A stretch of 64,000 bases of DNA. Origin: Butyriboletus loyo. Its lineage: Eukaryota > Basidiomycota > Agaricomycetes > Boletales > Boletaceae. A program made the translations under genes and the position numbers. Below are positions 11,061-21,672 of this stretch, piece by piece. The stretch's first letter is position 1; the number at the start of each line of letters is the position of its first letter. The stretch is from contig JBBPSI010000087.1 of assembly GCA_038093515.1 (NCBI GenBank), positions 1 through 64,000 of the forward strand. Direction: 5' to 3'. The notes under the pieces are model-generated. The model was given only the letters and a program-made list of their open reading frames with translations, was not told the DNA's origin and did not search any database.

Positions 11061-11265
11061 ATGGGAAGGGGGTAATGTTATGGTTATCTGGGATAATGTC
11101 ACAGTTGAGTACTCTTTTGTTCCTCTTTGGATTGGACTACCATTCGCTCAGAGGCTTCACCTCCTATTCTTCAAACAGGCCAGCCATTCTGCTTAGTTGT
11201 GTTAACCCCTATTCCACTATTTCTTTTCTACTCTAGAACATTCTAGAGTCTACTTCATTGAAAGG
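11061..11265 (+). repeat. Polypurine tract and decayed 3' LTR (family A) of gypsy copy 1
   Basis: The stretch ATGGGAAGGGGGTAA at 11,061-11,075 is identical to the bases before the copy 2 LTR. The following TGTTATGG and scattered blocks, for example the TCTAGAACATTCTAGAGT region near 11,234, correspond to the A LTR but are far diverged and truncated. Confidence 0.75.
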
Positions 11266-11547
11266 GGATATGACTCTAGAAAGATCTAGAGTGAAATGGA
11301 AGTAGCATCCAAATAGAGAAGAAAATGACTAAGTGAAGTGGCTGAGTCATACAAGAGACAGGGGTTGGGCCCTGTAGGTGAAACAGTAGCTCATAGAGTA
11401 TAAAGGGAAGAAATAGGGAGAAATTGTAATAAAGGGGGTCCACAGGGGGAATACATGCAACATGCAGGTGGGCCTACTGGGGATATATAGAAAGAGCATG
11501 GGGTAGATGAGGGAGCCTGCAGGTGTATATAGAGGAAACATGCTATA
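11266..11547. other. Unassigned spacer between gypsy relic and copia LTR
   Basis: About 280 bases, purine-rich on the plus strand, with no coding text and no match to the LTR families described here. It is probably decayed LTR A sequence or older target DNA. Confidence 0.4.
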
Positions 11548-11999
11548 TTTCGGAATTGGTAAAGTCCAAGCAGGTGCACTGAGGCAATGAAGGATGTAAG
11601 GGTAAACCTATCAGTGGAAAGACTAACTGATATAATGAGAGAGAGTATCACAAACAGGTATACTTGAAGAGTTATAAGGAGCAAGGCTCAACTTAGAGAT
11701 ATTGCAGTAGTGATGATAGAACTGAAAGATCTAAAGAGAAAAGCAACAAGCATTAAGGGCTGTCTTATATACAGTACATGAGTGTTTGTACTTGTGTTCT
11801 GTATAGTACCTATATAAGGTAAGGTATGACAATATGTTAGAGATAAGAGATAAGACTAAACATATCATCCAATAGCACAATAAGAGCTATATGTAATGTG
11901 ACAAGTGTGACTGAGTCTAGACAATGATGTCATAAAGATCAGTCTGGAAACATAGTGGCTGTAAGTGAAATACAGAAATAGAACACTACTGTTTCAACA
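11548..11999 (-). repeat. LTR family D, 3' LTR of the Ty1/copia relic
   Basis: Read on the minus strand it starts TGTTGAAACAGTAG and ends CCAATTCCGAAA, 452 bp, and is the same repeat as the solo copies at 26,497-26,945 and 30,936-31,384. It lies directly downstream, on the minus strand, of the copia RNase H coding relic, separated only by a purine tract (GCGAGGAGGAG). That position identifies family D as the LTR of a copia element. Confidence 0.88.
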
Positions 12000-14900
12000 C
12001 TCCTCCTCGCTTTAGCATTACTTCTTTATGGAGAAAGGTAAAAGAAAGAGCATGGACTGAACTTCTTCAAACCTCTGCCATGTCAGGTTCTTTGTAATGA
12101 TATCTGCAGCTTGTTGTTGAGTAGGAGTATAGAAGAGAGTAATCTCCTTATCCTCAATGCATTCATGAATGTAATGAAATGGAATTGCAATGTGCTTGCT
12201 GTGTCCTTCAATGGCAGGATTAGAAGCTAGAGATATAGCTCCTTGATTATCAACTAGAAGGGGTAAAGAACCAAGTCTGTATCCCAACTTGAAGAACAAG
12301 GAGTACACCCAAGAGAGCTGTTTAGCAGTCTTGGTCATGCTCATATATTCTGCTTTGGTTGAAGAATAAGTAATCTTGCATTGTCATCTGGATAACCACA
12401 ATACTATGCCAGATGCTAGAAAGATACAATAACCTGTCATTGAACAATGGATCTCAATATCGCCAGCCCAGTCTGTGTCACTATAAGAAATAATGCCAGA
12501 ATTGGCTCTCAGACCAGTCTGGCTGTGTCTGGAATACATTATGCAAAGCTCTGGTGTTCCAACCAGATAGTGGACTATATAGAGCACTCTTTGTAAATGC
12601 TCTTCCAACGGATTGGAAGAAAATTGTGACATCTTAATGATGGCATGAGCAATATCAGGTCTAGATCCAAGCATAATAAAGAGGAGAGATATGATGATGG
12701 ACTGATTTGTGAATACAAAGATGGTGATGCTTCAGTGGTTGATTGTTACAGTTCTTTACTCCTTTTCTCCTCTACCATATGGACTACCATTTTCTCCTAG
12801 GCTTCGCCTACTGTTCTTTGAATGGCTCAACTATTCCGCTTAGATCACCACTTCCCATGCATGGACATTATTTCTTTCATACTCCAGAACATTCCTTCCT
12901 CATTTGTCTCCATGACTCGTCTTGACTAGTGACAACTCATATGACCCAATTGGGTCATGGTCTGTGTGCAGACTTCTGTAGTATATAAACTAGCCACCAT
13001 CACCAGTGTACTTTATCTAGTTCTATGCAATTCATTGCTAGCAACTTCCTCACTGCCAGTCACTAAGTGTCAGCACTTAGACATCGACTGAGACATTCAG
13101 AAAAAGTCTTGCAGCTACTCCAGAGTGCCACCTAGTTGTTCTTGTTGTTAGTGACACCAGCATAACATTGATGGTGAATGATTATAACCAGCAGGAAGAG
13201 GTGTGCATGCAGGTTTTGCATTTTCAAGCTTGAACTGTTTTATGACCTTCTGTGCATAATCACACTGATCCAGCCTCAGGGTATGGTTTTTGTGATCCCT
13301 GGAAATCCACATGCCTAGATACTCTTTTGCTTCTCCAAGGTCTCAACTTTTCCAAGTCTTCATAAAGTGCTTTTTGTGAGCAAGGACTTGTGCTTTATCA
13401 CTACCCATAAAAAGAGCATCATCAACATATATAACTAAAGTAATGATGACTTTCCTGATGAATTTAATATAAGTTCCCAGGTCAGACAAGGTATGCTTGA
13501 AACCTTGTTTTATGAGTGATGAGTGCAAGGCTTTGTTCCATTGAAGGGCTGCTTGCTTGAGGCCATAAATAGCTTTTTGTAGGTGACAGACTTTACTTTC
13601 TGAGCCTTTTTGAGCGAAACCCTCAGGTTGTTCCATATAGATTTCTTTGTCAAGATCTCCAAAGAGGAATGCAGTCTTGACATCTAGGGCCTCAATTTCC
13701 CAATCTTCTAAGGCAGCTAAAGCTAAGAGAATTCTAATGGTTTCAAACCTGGCAACTGGTGAGAAGGTTTCTTCATAATAGATTTGGGTAAAGCCTTTTG
13801 CTATCCAGTGAGACTTGTGTCGTCCATTGCTTTTTTGTACATTTATCCATTTCCCTTTAATGACTTAATGTCCCTTTGGAAGATCTACCAGATCCCATAC
13901 ATGTTGTTCTTGGAATGACTTGTATTCCTCTCCCATGGCATTTAGCCATTTGGATCTCTTGGCAGGAGATAATCTCATTACTGCCTTATGAGACTGTGGG
14001 ATTCCATAGACAGTAGCAGTGGCAAGAAGAGATTTAATCCACTTAGCGCTGTACATCTGTCCTAAGTCATCTTCTTCATTTGTGGGTCTCAGTTGGTTAA
14101 CCAGTTGTGGAGTAGGAATTAACTTCTCCTGAATAGGATCCATTCCTCGATGTATTTCCTGTTCTATCTCAATCAGAGGTCAATTCCCATAAGCATTATC
14201 TGGGACAATCCATGGAACATGATTGTGAGTAGGACAAGGATTAAAATCGCGACCTGTCTGTAAGAAATCTGGATTAGTGATCATTGGGATTGGAACACCA
14301 TGAGACCGTAAATCCTGATTGAACTCATCATATAAGTCATGTTGGTGACCTTGAGCACATTCATCATGTGTTGGATGATGTTGATGAGGACAATTTCAAA
14401 ACTCTGTGATTCATTCAGGATAAACTCTAGTTGGAGGTAAGAAAGTGGAAGGACAAATCCAACCAGGATCTTCAAAGGTTTCCAACAGTGGTAACATTTG
14501 ATGTTTGTGTTGGTGTTGATCCATTATAGATAATCTATGTCCAGTATCTGGTGTTTCTCTTTTAACTCCAGGATGTGGAGGTGAGAAAATAGACAGTTGT
14601 TCTTCATGAACTGAGTCAGGAGATGGAGGGTTGAGGAATAAAGGTGATGGTGGATTTTCAGGCATAACCCAGGGTAAAGGTGTGACTGATGGATTAGGAG
14701 ACAGTTGTTACATTTTATCAGGATTTAATATGGGGGAAATTGGTGGTAGGCCTTCGCATATAATACCAGTTCCATCAAAGTGTACTCCTAGTGGAGGTGG
14801 CATGTCTGCCTGTTGTTGGTTTGATGTTGGGGCATCAGATGTACTATCTTTGTCATCTCCATTTTCATCAGCATCTGTTGGAAGAATAGGAGGCGGAATT

Positions 14901-15252
14901 GTGGCTTGTCTATTGTCCTGTTCTTTGAAACAATGTGGGAAATTTTCTTCATCAAAAGTCACAACAGACTCAACAAGAACACATCTTCAGGTTGGAGACC
15001 AAAAGCAATAACCTTTGGTGCCAGATTCATATCCAATGAAAGTGGCTTGTTCTGATTTTCAGAGACAACTTATTGTCCCTGAGTTCCTTCTTGATAAAAA
15101 TGTATGCATGGCATCCAAATACCTGGAAGTATGATATGTCTGGTTTCTTCCTAGAGAACATTTTGATAGGGGTTTTCCAATTATGACAATGCATTGGTTG
15201 ATGATTGTAGATGTGGAGTGAGGTTTCAATTGCATCTTTCCAGAAGACTTTC
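12000..15252 (-). mobile_element. Ty1/copia element relic, internal region
   Basis: Reading the minus strand from about 15,250 down gives integrase C-terminal text (FWKDAIETSLHIYN), a low-complexity linker, reverse transcriptase (QKAIYGLKQA and YVDDALFMGS near 13,400-13,580) and RNase H (LLVDNQGAISLASNP and DIITKNLTWQRF near 12,050-12,290). The domain order integrase, RT, RNase H is diagnostic of Ty1/copia. Numerous stops and frame changes. The element is interrupted by an A-type LTR (12,744-13,167) and truncated upstream by the Tc1 insertion. Gag, protease and the 5' LTR are not found. Confidence 0.88.
12744..13167 (+). repeat. Solo LTR, diverged family A (A'), TSD TTGAT
   Basis: Starts TGTTACAGTTC and ends CAGCATAACA, 424 bp. 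The duplication TTGAT is at 12,739-12,743 and 13,168-13,172. It follows the A LTR layout block by block (TATATAAAC near 12,983, hairpin near 13,063, GTTGTTAG before the end) but with many substitutions. It interrupts the copia reverse transcriptase. Confidence 0.88.
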
Positions 15253-15900
15253 CAGTGGTCAACAAAACTGTTGCAATGTTGGCAACATTTTGATTGTTAA
15301 GCTAATAACTCAAGAACTACTAAAGGCAAACCTCCTAAACCTACCCATAGCAGAAAGCCATAATCAAGGGCTTTCCAAAAAAATATACATTGCTTATGTA
15401 ATTCATTCTATATTCACCAATCAAGCAAGGGTACTTATTGCAACAGTTTTGTTGCTGATATCAAGGGTATCTAAATTAGTATGAAGTATATCCTCCTTTG
15501 GCTTTAATCACCTTCTGAATCCTTCTAGGCATACTCTCAATCAACTCCTGACACTGTGCAATCCCAATCCTATCCCACTCTGCCTGTACACACTCCCACA
15601 ACTCCAAAACCCCCTTAGGTGACTCAGGATAGTCTGCTAGCCTTCTTTTGAGAAGAAACCATAGGTGTTCTATGGGGTTGAGGTCTGGAGACTGAGCAGG
15701 CCACACCATAACCTCAAATCCATTGTCAGAAAACCACTCCTTGGCTCTCCTGCTGGCATGCTTGGGGTTATTATCCTGCTGAAAGATAATGTCCTCTGGA
15801 GTTTGTCCATAATACTGAAGGGTTTGCCTTTAGTGATTCTTGAGTTATTTGCTTAACAATCAAAATGTTGCCAACATTGCAACAGTTTTTTTGCCCACTG
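15253..15900 (-). mobile_element. Tc1/mariner deletion derivative with 62-bp terminal inverted repeats
   Basis: The left end (15,253-15,314) and right end (15,839-15,900) are inverted copies of each other with about three mismatches and share the core CTGTTGCAATGTTGGCAAC. Between them lies only the C-terminal part of a transposase. The right end is followed by TA, the expected target. A TA is not visible at the left, so that boundary is approximate. The first catalytic Asp region is missing, so the copy could only have moved with help from another element. Confidence 0.85.
15476..15825 (-). pseudogene. Tc1/mariner transposase, C-terminal fragment
   Basis: Minus-strand text contains QQDNNPKHASRRAKEWF and AQSPDLNPIEHLWFLLK, the second Asp and the final Glu blocks of the DDE domain of the Tc1 superfamily, with DD34E-like spacing. 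The final open part is 77 residues ending at 15,476. The N-terminal helix-turn-helix and first Asp are absent. Confidence 0.88.
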
Positions 15901-16271
15901 TATACTTGTGTTTCATCTTCTCCTTGATTTTAGAGTGTGTGAACATAATATCATAGCTGTTAATTATTGAATTGTGCAGTGGTACATCAATTTGTGCAGT
16001 GGAATCACAATAATCTGAGTTCAACATTCAGATGTATACACTCTATATCTACTGTATATTCAGCTGATGCTGTACACTATACACTATGCCAGTCATCCAT
16101 TGCATGTATTGTAACAAATATGGCCCATATGGTCCCTGGCAATCAATGCAGGCATACTGGCTCCACATCATTGTGATACACACTAAACATCATTCCTGTA
16201 ATTCTTGTGATGTCTCAGCCAGATGTCACACTAAGAGTCTTTGGAGAACAATTTCTTATTCTATTGCATAA
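15901..16271. other. Spacer between Tc1 and Harbinger elements
   Basis: About 370 AT-rich bases with short low-complexity runs. No domain is recognised. It may be residual copia sequence that continued beyond the Tc1 insertion, since short minus-strand lysine-rich text occurs near 15,905-15,940, but this is not secure. Confidence 0.35.
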
Positions 16272-16299
16272 TGGGTCTCAAGCGTGACCACTAGTTGAC

Positions 16300-16319
16300 C
16301 ACTAGTTGGCCAACTAGTG
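16300..16319. repeat. Perfect 20-bp palindrome near the Harbinger left end
   Basis: The sequence CACTAGTTGGCCAACTAGTG equals its own reverse complement. A partial direct repeat (GACCACTAGTT) precedes it at 16,286. The position before the Myb-like ORF suggests terminal or subterminal repeat DNA where a transposase binds, but the mate at the other end is not found. Confidence 0.6.
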
Positions 16320-16351
16320 ACTGACGTATCAAAAATTAGTCACTCACTACA

Positions 16352-18173
16352 GTGGTAGGGTTCAGGCTCCAACTCAATCTTACCCCTTGCTCACCATTAA
16401 TGATGCCCAAGGACCTTCAACCCAAGAGCCGCTCAGCTATAAATCAAGGCAGCCTTTCTTCTTCATCCACCCTCCCTGCTGACTCCCATCCTGGTCGCAA
16501 AGTCAAGGTGCTGCTCATCTGTTGGGACAAGGACTGTGCTTCTCGCACAACATGCCTCATCAAGTGGTTGAAGGAGCATGAAGCCACCTGGTTCAAGATA
16601 TTTTCCAACTCCACCCAAGATGCCAAAGATGGCAACCACAGGAAGGAGGTCTCAGGGAATTCAAGGGCCCACTACTATTGGGAAGCTGCCAAGGCCATCT
16701 TTGCAAATGATGGTGATGCAGATGTTCAGTGCTACTCCCAGTTGCACCCAGAGCTTTTTGTCAACAAGATCGACCATTGTATAAAAGAGTAAGTCACATT
16801 ATGACCTGTATACCTCTGCTAACATTGTCATAGGCTGTGAAAGAGCTACAACAAGGCTAACAAGGAGCTTGGGCAAACTGGGGAAGGAAGGACTTATAAG
16901 GAGTTGCAACAAGATCCGTCAAAGGGAAATATCATAGGTAGGTTGGCTTCAGCTCAAATTTAGTCTCACTAATGCTTGAGTAGAGTTGATCATCAAGTCA
17001 TTTCCAAGGTGGCCTGACTTGCATGGGTTCTGGAGGATGAATCCAGGATTCAATACATCTGCATCAACTGCTGACACAGGCCAGGATTTCAAGGGGGATG
17101 CCCTTGCCCTATTCAAACTTGGAAACACAGGCAGCAGACCCAGCTCCACAAATGAGACAGAAGTAGAGTACTCATCAGGTCCTGACAGTGGCATTTCATC
17201 ACCACTTTTCCTTGACAGTCACACTCCCTTGCCTCTGAACAGCAGCATGCCCTCACCAGTTCCCATACCTCACATTGACCTGGCCCTTGATCACTTCACA
17301 CAGTCACCTTTCAACAGCACCATCCCCTCATCTTTCAACAACATCATGCCATCTCTGCTCCATATGCAACCATCTCTCAATACCTTGCCCTCTCCTTTGG
17401 TTTGCCATGGGTTGCTGTCCCTTGGCAGTGGAATCACCATACCCACTGCTCATATGCATACCCCAAATAATGCAGATGAGCTTTTTTCTTCATTTTTCCA
17501 GATGGATTTAGACAAGGATACAAACAATCTCCCCTCTGTCCCACCCCCTTCCTCTGGTCACCACCTAGGCTCTTCATAACATGGTATGTGGTCCCCAGTC
17601 CCTCTCTCTTTTCATGGGGGTGCCCCATGTGTACTTCCTCCTCCTCCCATCTCAGGGAGGGTTGTTTCATTCTCGGACAATGAATCTGATTTTCCCATGC
17701 AACCCATACCACACATTGGTCACTGCAAGCCTGGCACTCCAGATTTGGACTCATCCAACCTATTGGGATCACCATTCACTACATGGTCAGTAGGTACAAA
17801 TCCAGATCCTCTATATGTCATCCCCACTCCTCCCACCTCCACCACCAAGGGTATCTCATCCACCAGCAGTAGCTTGCACTGGTCCAATCATGCATCTGCT
17901 GCACCTCCGAATGTGAATCAGAGACTTGCAAAACAAGCTGAAGACCTAATCATGCAGGGGGCAAGTGTTGTGCATGCACAAAGTTAGGATAAGTACAACC
18001 ACTGTGACATGCACTATCAGGATAAGGCGGCTGAGTGGGAGCATCAAGAACAGATGGCACAGCTCAATGCCAACCAACTGAAATGGCAGCAAGAGTTCAA
18101 GCTGAAGATGGCTGAGTTGAAGGTAAGGCAACTCAAGCAGCAACTTGAGCTGGAAAAGACATGGGCTAATTAG
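16352..18173 (+). pseudogene. Harbinger second ORF, Myb/SANT-like protein (degenerate)
   Basis: The first exon-like block (to about 16,790) holds text such as SNSTQDAKDGNH and YYWEAAKAIFANDGD, and a GTAAGT..CATAG intron follows. The next block contains KSYNKANKELGQTGEG and FPRWPDLHGFWRMNPGFN, which resembles the trihelix/Myb-like proteins encoded by fungal Harbinger elements. A long Ser/Pro-rich linker and a Gln/Lys-rich coiled-coil tail (QEFKLKMAELKVRQLKQQ) end at TAG 18,171-18,173. A TGA just after the intron and several stops in the linker show that it is no longer functional. The protein is inferred to bind DNA and assist the transposase. Confidence 0.75.
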
Positions 18174-18337
18174 TTGTCACTGCCTGGGCATGGAAATATA
18201 CCGCCACTGCTCTAGTTCTTGTCATTCACTTTTGTCATGTCAGACGCATCCGAACATTTACATACATATGTTGTCCACTTGCTACATATGCATTCACTTT
18301 CATATATTCTTCGGTTTCTTTTGTTGCAATAAGAAAT

Positions 18338-18778
18338 CTATATGTTCTGCAACAAAGTATCCATGATTTGCTGTCTGAATGCCTGTCCTGTTGATGTAGC
18401 AAGGCCATCATTCAACTCTGGTCCTTCCTCCTCATGCTCCAAGTCCCTATCCTGCCCTTGCCTTTGATACTCCTGTTTAAAGTCTGACATTGAGCTATTC
18501 AATCCAAGCTCTTTCTCAGTGTCAACAATCAGATTATGAAGAATAAAGCAGCAGCGAATCCATGTAGTTGCATAGTCCAGATTGGCTTGTGTTTGAATTC
18601 GGAAGCACAGATCCAGAAGTGATTGGAAACAGCCTTTGAGGGAATTATAGAGATGCTTAGTTCAAACCCATATCTGCAACTATTAAAGTCAAGTCAAAGA
18701 ATAAAAATAGAATCCTTACTGATGATAAATAATTATTGAATGTTCTCTTGTCAGGTCCAAGACTTCCTCCAACAAGTC
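18338..18778 (-). pseudogene. Harbinger transposase, C-terminal fragment
   Basis: Minus-strand text reads FNNYLSSVRI, then an intron-like gap (GTAAGG..TTGCAG), then LKGCFQSLLDLCFRIQTQA and WIRCCFILHNLIVDTEKE, ending at a stop at 18,338-18,340. This is the end of a DDE_4 PIF/Harbinger transposase: the last catalytic acidic residue region and the conserved LHN block. Confidence 0.82.
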
Positions 18779-20405
18779 TGTTACAGTTTTACCCCTAAGC
18801 ATACCCTGCCACTTGTTTTTCCATGCTCTCATGTCCTGCCACCCTGCCATCCCCATGATACAGCATATTGCCTGCTCTCCAGTTGCCAGTGGACAGTCAT
18901 CCACTCTCCCAGTCACTCCTAGACATCTCAGTACCGAGATACTGAGACAGCCCCTGTCTTTTGCCCCATTGGGCTGAGCCTTCAGCTGAGCTGTCATGTC
19001 TCTCTTTTCTTAACCAATGACATTTGTTACATCACATGACAAGCATGTGACTAGATTATGACATGTCTTGACTAGCATGCCAAGACCTGTATCCAAGGTC
19101 ACTACTACTCGCATCCCCTTTGCCCTGTGGGCCCCACATTATGGACATTGCTGCTTCTCATTCAGCATTTCTCATTTGCTGGCAATGTTGCCATCTTTCT
19201 TGGAGCTTTGCTCCCTCATCACCAGCACTTTTCCACCTTCCCCGACTCAAGTTGACTCAGAACCCTCAGCCCTTCACTGCTTTGCACAGCTCGGTCTGTG
19301 CATGGACACCTATAGTATATATACCAGTACTTAGACAAGTACAGACTCTTTAGCTAATTCTATGCATTTACCAAGTGTTACACTGATAGCGCACAATGAC
19401 TAGCAGCGAGCACTTGACTAGGGGCTCGAGCCTAATGAGGAAAGTGGCCGACTCGCGTAGACGACGCTATCGGGCTTCTGCTGAGCAAGTGTCTTCGAGA
19501 TGTCGAGTGGTGGCGACCAGTCGAGATCGAGTAGAGACTTATCGGCTCAATCGGCAGATGGGGTATACTGCTAGATTACTATGCACTTGGTAGATGTGTA
19601 GAATTAGCTAGGGAACTCATACTAGTCTAAGTGCGAGTATATATACGAATACATATCATGCACAGACCGAGCTGTGCGTGGCAGCGAGGGGCAAAGGGTT
19701 ATGAGTTGCGTCGAGTCATAACGGCGAATGAAGATGTGGCAAAGTGCCGGTAACGAGGGAGCGAAGCTCCGAGTAAGATGGCGACATCGTCAGCGAATGG
19801 GAAGAGCTGAAGGCGAAGTGACGATGTCCATGAGGCCAGCCCCACAGGGCAAAGGGGACGCGAACGGCGGAGCCCTTGGATACGGGTCTCGACGCGAAGG
19901 TACAACACGTCGTAATCTAATCACGTGCTAGTCACGTGATGCAACAAATGTCATTGGATAAAGAACAAGAGGACGCGACAGCTCAGCTGTGGGTCCGGCC
20001 CGACGGGGCGACGAGACAGGGGCTATCTCAGTGTAGCGTCACTGAGACTTGCGGAATGACTGGGAAGTGGATGGTGTCCACTAGGCGACTGGGAGTGGGC
20101 AATGGGTGGCATCGCGAGACGGCGGGGGCGGCGGGGACGCGTGAGCGTGGGAAAACGAGTGGCGGGGTACGCTTAGGGGTAAAACTGTAACACCAAGTAC
20201 CTAGTAATCTAGCATCATACCCTTTCTGCTGATAGAGTTGATAAGAGTCTGCTTGATCTTGTCTGGTTGCCACCTTATAACATCTCACCAACACTTGCTC
20301 TGTGGAACCTTGATAGCATCATCTACACAAGTCAGCCATTACCCGATTAGGCTCGAGCCCCAATTGAGCACTTGCTGCTAGTTTGTTTCATGCTTCAGCA
20401 TAACA
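18779..20405 (+). repeat. Solo LTR, family B, interrupted by a second B LTR, TSD AAGTC/AGGTC
   Basis: Starts TGTTACAG at 18,779 and ends CAGCATAACA at 20,405. Flanks are AAGTC (18,774-18,778) and AGGTC (20,406-20,410), one transition apart. It is diverged and CpG-poor. A younger B LTR of opposite orientation occupies 19,376-20,192. Confidence 0.88.
19376..20192 (-). repeat. Solo LTR, family B, nested in an older B LTR, TSD CCAAG
   Basis: Reverse orientation: starts TGTTACACTG and ends ACTGTAACA, 817 bp, CpG-rich. The duplication CCAAG is at 19,371-19,375 and 20,193-20,197, and the outer B LTR continues across it without loss. Confidence 0.93.
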
Positions 20406-20850
20406 AGGTCACTTGAATGGTATAACACACCAAGTAGAAGACCATGCAGAAAAAGAAAGAGCAAAAAATTGGATTGAGGCTAGATCTATTCCAGCATGGA
20501 GGGGGGGTTTTCTATGTATTGATGGAACAACCTTCAATTTCTTGCAGAAGCCAGGACTTCATGGTGAGGTCTTCTTTGACAGAAAGTCAAGATACTCTGT
20601 AACAAATCAGGTTGGTTTCAATTCTGTTTCAATTATAGATACTTACTATATTTCAGATTGTCATCCTCCCCCACAATCTTTAGATTGTGGACTATGCAAT
20701 TGGTCTTCCAGGAAGCATTCATGATGCCAGTGCTTTCCAACACACTTGTGTTGCTCATCATCCTAATCAATTCTTTGGTGCCAATGAGTGGCTTTGGGCT
20801 GATTCAGCCTATTCCCATAACTGTTACAAATGTGTTATGCTTTCACTCTT
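20406..20850 (+). pseudogene. Harbinger transposase catalytic core on the plus strand
   Basis: Plus-strand text reads AKNWIEARSIPAWRGGF, CIDGTTFNFLQKPGLHGEVF and FDRKSRYSVTNQ, then a 59-base intron (GTTGGT..TTTCAG), then IVDYAIGLPGSIHDASAFQ and FGANEWLWADSAY. These are the first and second Asp blocks of DDE_4 transposases. A TAG interrupts the second exon. The N-terminal and C-terminal parts of the protein lie on the other strand, so this core is inverted relative to them. Confidence 0.82.
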
Positions 20851-20859
20851 GCATTTGAT

Positions 20860-21150
20860 ACACTTTGATCCTATCAATTGTGTGGATTGTACCAACAGCA
20901 ACACCTGCCCATTCTGCCATATCTTGTGAAGTTGCAGCATTCCCATAGTGACCTGCACCATTCAAGAAAATGGCAAGCTTGAACCAGACAGGCAATTGCT
21001 GATTAGCAAGATGAGAGGTTGAAAGAGGCATGCCATCAGAACCAGAGTCATGAAGGCTGCTTGTGTGGAAAATGGGGTGAGGATGAATTCTCTCAACCAG
21101 CTGAGCAAAGACTTCAGGAGATACTCAAAGCTTGCAGCAAAAAAACCATG
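20860..21150 (-). pseudogene. Harbinger transposase, N-terminal helix-turn-helix fragment
   Basis: Minus-strand text contains VERIHPHPIFH, LAIFLNGAGHYGNAATSQD and MAEWAGVAVGTIH, the N-terminal DNA-binding region that precedes the catalytic core in PIF/Harbinger transposases. The reading then meets a stop and the inverted core. Confidence 0.8.
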
Positions 21151-21155
21151 GATGG

Positions 21156-21672
21156 TGTTATAATCATAACATTTTATTCGTACACTTTGTACACTTTCAA
21201 TTCGGACTTAGTCGTTTTCACTTTCAAAGGTCACGTGACATAGCGCACGTGATCGTGGGAACTTACATGTGATCCATTGCTGACTAAGCATATGATGTCA
21301 TGGCCTAGACCAGGCCTAGACTCTATGACGTCACGACACATGTATTTAATCTCCGTTTACTTCTCTTCTTTTGATCCCCGCGCCTCGTGTGGTTAATCAC
21401 CGTTGCGCTTCTCTTCTTTAGTCTATCCATGTATAGTAGTTCATCTCACGCACAGCATGGTCTGTGCGCATCTCTGTACAATATAAAAAGGCTCGTGGTT
21501 AGACTAGGATTCCCTAGTTTTAACCACTTGTCTATTCGCTGGCAACAGTTGAGGATTAAGTTGAGACTCCAGTTCATCTCTGCCAGGTACTTGTGTATAC
21601 CTGAAACTGTTGTGGACCGCTTGTGGCTGGGTACTACGTGCTAGCATTCGACTGCGCGTTGCCTTCGCAACA
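21156..21672 (-). repeat. Solo LTR, family C, no matching target duplication
   Basis: Reverse orientation: starts TGTTATAATC and ends TTCGCAACA, 517 bp, CpG-rich. The flanking five bases are GATGG and CTTGG, which do not match, unlike the other complete C LTRs in the window. The DNA to its right is also not recognised as Harbinger, so a deletion or recombination at its right edge is likely. Confidence 0.85.

Larger units (their letters stand above)
51..11265 (+). mobile_element. Degenerate Ty3/gypsy chromovirus, copy 1 (base layer of the nest)
   Basis: This is the same element family as the younger copy at 22,291-29,711 and can be followed segment by segment against it: gag zinc knuckle and protease (498-1,346), reverse transcriptase (4,052-4,661 and 5,481-5,862), RNase H (6,398-7,235), integrase and chromodomain (8,596-9,801), third ORF (9,802-11,024), polypurine tract and decayed LTR (from 11,061). 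All reading frames are broken by stops and indels. Most C-G dinucleotides present in the young copy have become TG or CA here, as expected from long exposure to cytosine methylation and deamination. Inserted LTRs occupy roughly half the span. The 5' end lies left of the window. Confidence 0.9.
16272..21155. mobile_element. PIF/Harbinger element with two convergent ORFs, rearranged and LTR-interrupted
   Basis: A plus-strand Myb/SANT-like ORF (16,352-18,173) faces a minus-strand DDE_4 transposase (fragments between 18,338 and 21,150). This two-ORF layout is usual for PIF/Harbinger elements. The left end is placed at a palindrome-rich stretch after a TAA, and no right-end terminal repeat is visible because a C LTR and the unassigned block at 21,673 follow. 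Nested B LTRs (18,779-20,405) separate transposase fragments, and the catalytic core lies on the opposite strand from the two ends. Confidence 0.75.

Noticed and set aside
16272..16340. CRISPR-like short direct repeats near 16,286-16,310
   Set aside because: Only two partial units without spacers, in a eukaryotic transposon end. They are palindromic terminal motifs.
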